Of a stretch of DNA of 7,902 nucleotides, positions 6,190 to 7,902 are shown piece after piece. Numbering within the stretch: position 1 is the first letter of the stretch; every line of letters starts with the position of its first letter. Where the stretch lies: positions 1 to 7,902 of the forward strand of contig MAXL01000543.1 in NCBI GenBank assembly GCA_001751005.1. The letters are read 5' to 3'. The position numbers were made by a program, and so were the translations under genes. This DNA is from Desulfobacterales bacterium S5133MH16. GTDB lineage: Bacteria > Desulfobacterota > Desulfobacteria > Desulfobacterales > UBA11574. The notes under the pieces were generated by a model. That model was not told the origin of the DNA, ran no database searches, and saw only the letters and a program-made list of their open reading frames with translations.

Positions 6190-6929
6190 GCGCTTTCAAT
6201 TTCCGTCCCGGATCTTCCGTCCTTCATGGGCTGGATGTTCGATTTAAACTCTTATTTCTTGTCCTTATCAGCGTTACCAGTCTGAAAGCATATCCTGTTT
6301 CACTTTCCGTTTTAACCCTGGTGTTGGTTGCTGCACTACTGCATGCCCAACGATCTTTGAAATCTATTTTCAAAGCTTTTCGATATCTTATTGTACTCCT
6401 TGCGTTTATTTTTTTCGCCCGTGCATTATCTGTCCCCGGATCAGCGGTTATCGAATTTAAGGCCGTCTCAATCACCCGGGAAGGCATCTATCACGGCGCC
6501 ATGGTTTGCTGGCGGCTTGTGATTGTTGTTTTGACCGGATTAGCCTTTGTTTCAACAACACGGCCTTCAGAAATTAAAGCTGCTGTTGAGTGGCTCCTTA
6601 ACCCTTTTCCTTTTATCCCCTCCAAAAGGATTGCCACCATGATGAGTCTGGTGGTTCGGTTTATTCCTGTTATTTTCGACCAGGCAAGGGAAACCGCCGA
6701 TGCCCAGCGGGCGAGAGGAGTGGACAATAGAAAGAATCCGGTCTATAGATTGCAAAAACTCGGAATTCCGCTCATGCGCCGAACCTTTGAAAGGGCTGAC
6801 AAGCTGGCGGTTGCCATGGAGGCCAGATGTTATTCTGAAAACAGAACAGATCCCGGGCTTCGTGCAGGCTTAAGGGACTGGACAGCTCTTTTTGTGGTTA
6901 TTTGCCTTTGCATGTTTATTGTTGTATGA
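6177..6929 (+). CDS. bioN: BioN: ECF transporter transmembrane coupling protein (EcfT family)
   Basis: The 250-residue inner-membrane protein links BioM to BioY. Hydrophobic helices are visible at about 22-36, 41-56, 67-82 and 110-126, with a last one at about 234-250. The long amphipathic cytoplasmic region contains the two EcfT coupling motifs: DAQRARGVD (175-183) and AMEARCY (213-219). The second has Cys where many members have Gly; I recall this variant in other EcfT proteins, so it need not mean loss of function. NRT (222-224) follows it, as in the family. The gene overlaps bioM by 13 bp and is the last of the operon, with the next gene 298 bp away. Confidence 0.93.
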   Translation: MAELSAFNFRPGSSVLHGLDVRFKLLFLVLISVTSLKAYPVSLSVLTLVLVAALLHAQRSLKSIFKAFRYLIVLLAFIFFARALSVPGSAVIEFKAVSITREGIYHGAMVCWRLVIVVLTGLAFVSTTRPSEIKAAVEWLLNPFPFIPSKRIATMMSLVVRFIPVIFDQARETADAQRARGVDNRKNPVYRLQKLGIPLMRRTFERADKLAVAMEARCYSENRTDPGLRAGLRDWTALFVVICLCMFIVV

Positions 6930-6949
6930 TACCTAAAAACTGCATACAA
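6922..6949 (+). terminator. Weak stem-loop over the bioN stop, possible operon end
   Basis: TTGTATG (6922-6928) and CATACAA (6943-6949) form a 7-bp AT-rich stem with a 14-base loop, followed by ATTTT. The low GC and short U-run make this a poor intrinsic terminator, but it is the only candidate after bioN. Confidence 0.25.
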
Positions 6950-7059
6950 ATTTTAAAAGAATTAAATAAATATAATTATATTATACTGTTAACATATAGA
7001 GTGTATGTTGGGTGGTGCATTATATTGCTGAGTATGAAAATAAAAGAAATTTTTAAAAT

Positions 7060-7208
7060 TTGTCCCCTTCGGGATTGCCCCTTTGACCGCATCTTCTGTG
7101 TTGCAGGGCGTTTGCAGTAGTTTACTACGGCGGCACACCCTGCGCCTTGAAGCTGCGGCCAAATAGGCAATTGCAGATTTTAGGTGATAAAAATCGTTCG
7201 GCGATTTT
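7060..7208 (+). repeat. Structured segment before trkA: three-tiered stem-loop plus two small hairpins
   Basis: A small hairpin GTCCC-CTTC-GGGAT lies at 7062-7075. The main structure has an outer stem of CCGCA 7087-7091 with TGCGG 7154-7158 and CTTC 7093-7096 with GAAG 7149-7152. Its middle stem is GCAGGG 7103-7108 with CCCTGC 7138-7143, and its apex is GTAG-TTTA-CTAC 7117-7128. A third hairpin, AAAATCG 7190-7196 with CGATTTT 7202-7208 around TTCGG, stands 3 bases before the trkA Shine-Dalgarno region. It could be an mRNA leader, a small RNA or a dispersed repeat; it matches no riboswitch I recognise. Confidence 0.5.
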
Positions 7209-7211
7209 ATT

Positions 7212-7218
7212 AAAGGAG
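7212..7218 (+). promoter_or_regulatory. Ribosome-binding site of trkA
   Basis: AAAGGAG lies 9 bases before TTG 7228. This strong match supports the non-ATG start, because no ATG is available near the conserved MKIIIVGAGEVG N-terminus. Confidence 0.8.
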
Positions 7219-7227
7219 CAACGTCAG

Positions 7228-7902
7228 TTGAAAATCATAATAGTGGGTGCCGGTGAGGTCGGATTTAACATCGCAAGCCATCTGGCTTTTGAAAACAAAG
7301 ATGTTGTGGTAGTTGACAATAACCCGGTTGCCATTCGACATGTATCTGATAATATTGATGTTCAGGTGCTTAACGGGTCCGGAAGCAGCCCGGTTGTTTT
7401 GAAGGAAGCAGGCATCAAAGAGGCCGATATCCTCCTTGCAGTTACAGATAGTGATGAAACCAATCTGGTGGCATGTCTGGTTGCAAATATAATTTCTCCG
7501 ACAACAAAGAAACTGGCACGTATCCGTGGCGCTGACTATGATGAATATCATGATACCTTCCGTGATCATACCCCCCATATCGACACGTTAATTAATCCGG
7601 ATATCGAAGTTGTAAAGACAATCGATAGAATCATGAATGTGCCCGGTGCGGTGGATGTGGACGAGTTTGCCGATGGTCGTGTTAAATTTGTCGGAATACA
7701 TTTGGATAAGTCGGCACGGCTGGCCGGTGTCCGACTTTCGGAAATTTCTGCTAAAATCGGAAAGAAAATCCCGCTGATTGCTGCGGTGATACGAGATGAA
7801 GAATTGATTATACCCAGGGGAAATGACAGGCTTCTGGCGGGTGATCTGGTCTATTTTATCAGCGAAAAAGAAAATTTTTCAGATTCTTTGGCAATTTTTG
7901 GC
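7228..7902 (+). CDS. trkA: TrkA: NAD-binding regulatory subunit of Trk potassium uptake (3' end outside window)
   Basis: The frame is open from TTG 7228 to the window edge, giving 225 codons, about half of a TrkA of roughly 450 residues. TrkA is a peripheral cytoplasmic protein that binds NAD(H) and ATP and gates the TrkH/TrkG K+ channel. Residues 1-130 form an RCK_N (Rossmann) domain: the dinucleotide motif GAGEVG (7-12), acidic Asp30 at the end of the second strand (VVVVDNNP), TDSDETNL (73-80) and ARIRGADY (97-104). Residues about 143-220 form an RCK_C domain (LAGVRLSEI, PRGNDRLLAGDLVYFI). TrkA normally repeats this pair, and the second pair should lie beyond the window, perhaps followed by trkH. 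A single-unit KtrA-type protein cannot be fully excluded, but RCK_C here is followed by more coding sequence. TTG start and structured leader suggest translation-level control. Confidence 0.92.
   Translation, partial: MKIIIVGAGEVGFNIASHLAFENKDVVVVDNNPVAIRHVSDNIDVQVLNGSGSSPVVLKEAGIKEADILLAVTDSDETNLVACLVANIISPTTKKLARIRGADYDEYHDTFRDHTPHIDTLINPDIEVVKTIDRIMNVPGAVDVDEFADGRVKFVGIHLDKSARLAGVRLSEISAKIGKKIPLIAAVIRDEELIIPRGNDRLLAGDLVYFISEKENFSDSLAIFG

Larger units (their letters stand above)
6930..7227. other. 298-bp gap between bioN and trkA
   Basis: No gene is supported. The first part (about 6950-7060) is very AT-rich, with palindromes ATATAATTATAT at 6970-6981 and AAATTTT-T-AAAATTT at 7047-7061, and probably contains the trkA promoter, although I could not fix -35/-10 boxes. 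The rest (7062-7208) is a series of stem-loops running up to the trkA ribosome-binding site. Confidence 0.65.

Noticed and set aside
6902..7120. 72-codon plus-strand frame after bioN
   Set aside because: It begins inside bioN and runs through AT-rich and palindromic DNA. The predicted peptide shows no family motif.
7060..7208. c-di-AMP (ydaO-type) riboswitch before a potassium gene
   Set aside because: This class is known to control K+ genes in other bacteria, but its conserved sequence blocks are not recognisable here.

Overview
The window looks like a chromosomal segment of a Gram-negative anaerobe, most plausibly a sulfate-reducing-type Desulfobacterota (former Deltaproteobacteria). This is inferred from the gene set: PPDK, a TPR-AMIN-amidase envelope protein, a QHG-type SixA, a BirA/BioYMN biotin salvage set and TrkA. 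It is also inferred from moderate GC content and from intergenic regions rich in palindromic elements. No rRNA, tRNA, CRISPR array or transposase gene is visible, and species cannot be fixed from the sequence.

Layout. Bases 1-1119 encode the C-terminal 372 residues of pyruvate phosphate dikinase (start outside the window). Bases 1120-1360 are non-coding and hold a MITE-like element of about 187 bp with 18-bp perfect terminal inverted repeats, a large internal hairpin, and an extra half-copy of the terminal repeat on its left. sixA (1361-1822, +) follows. It converges, with only 8 bp between stop codons, on a secreted cell-wall amidase gene (3462-1831, -). The divergent 522-bp gap 3463-3984 holds a good sigma70-type promoter for the amidase and a second, different nested inverted repeat (3660-3854).

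The block 3985-6929 (+) is a tight biotin operon: birA, bioY, bioM, bioN, with overlapping or nearly abutting genes. BirA attaches biotin to carboxylases and, having an N-terminal HTH, probably also senses it. BioY binds biotin in the membrane, and BioM (ATPase) and BioN (EcfT) drive uptake. No biotin synthesis gene is in view, so the locus itself is for salvage and use.

Bases 6930-7227 are non-coding. They hold an AT-rich stretch followed by a three-tiered stem-loop and a small hairpin just before the ribosome-binding site of trkA. trkA starts at a TTG at 7228 and runs off the right edge.

The genes are individually well known. The least explained content is the three unrelated structured elements in the gene-free gaps: 1135-1338, 3660-3854 and 7047-7208. 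I see no convincing new multi-gene system.
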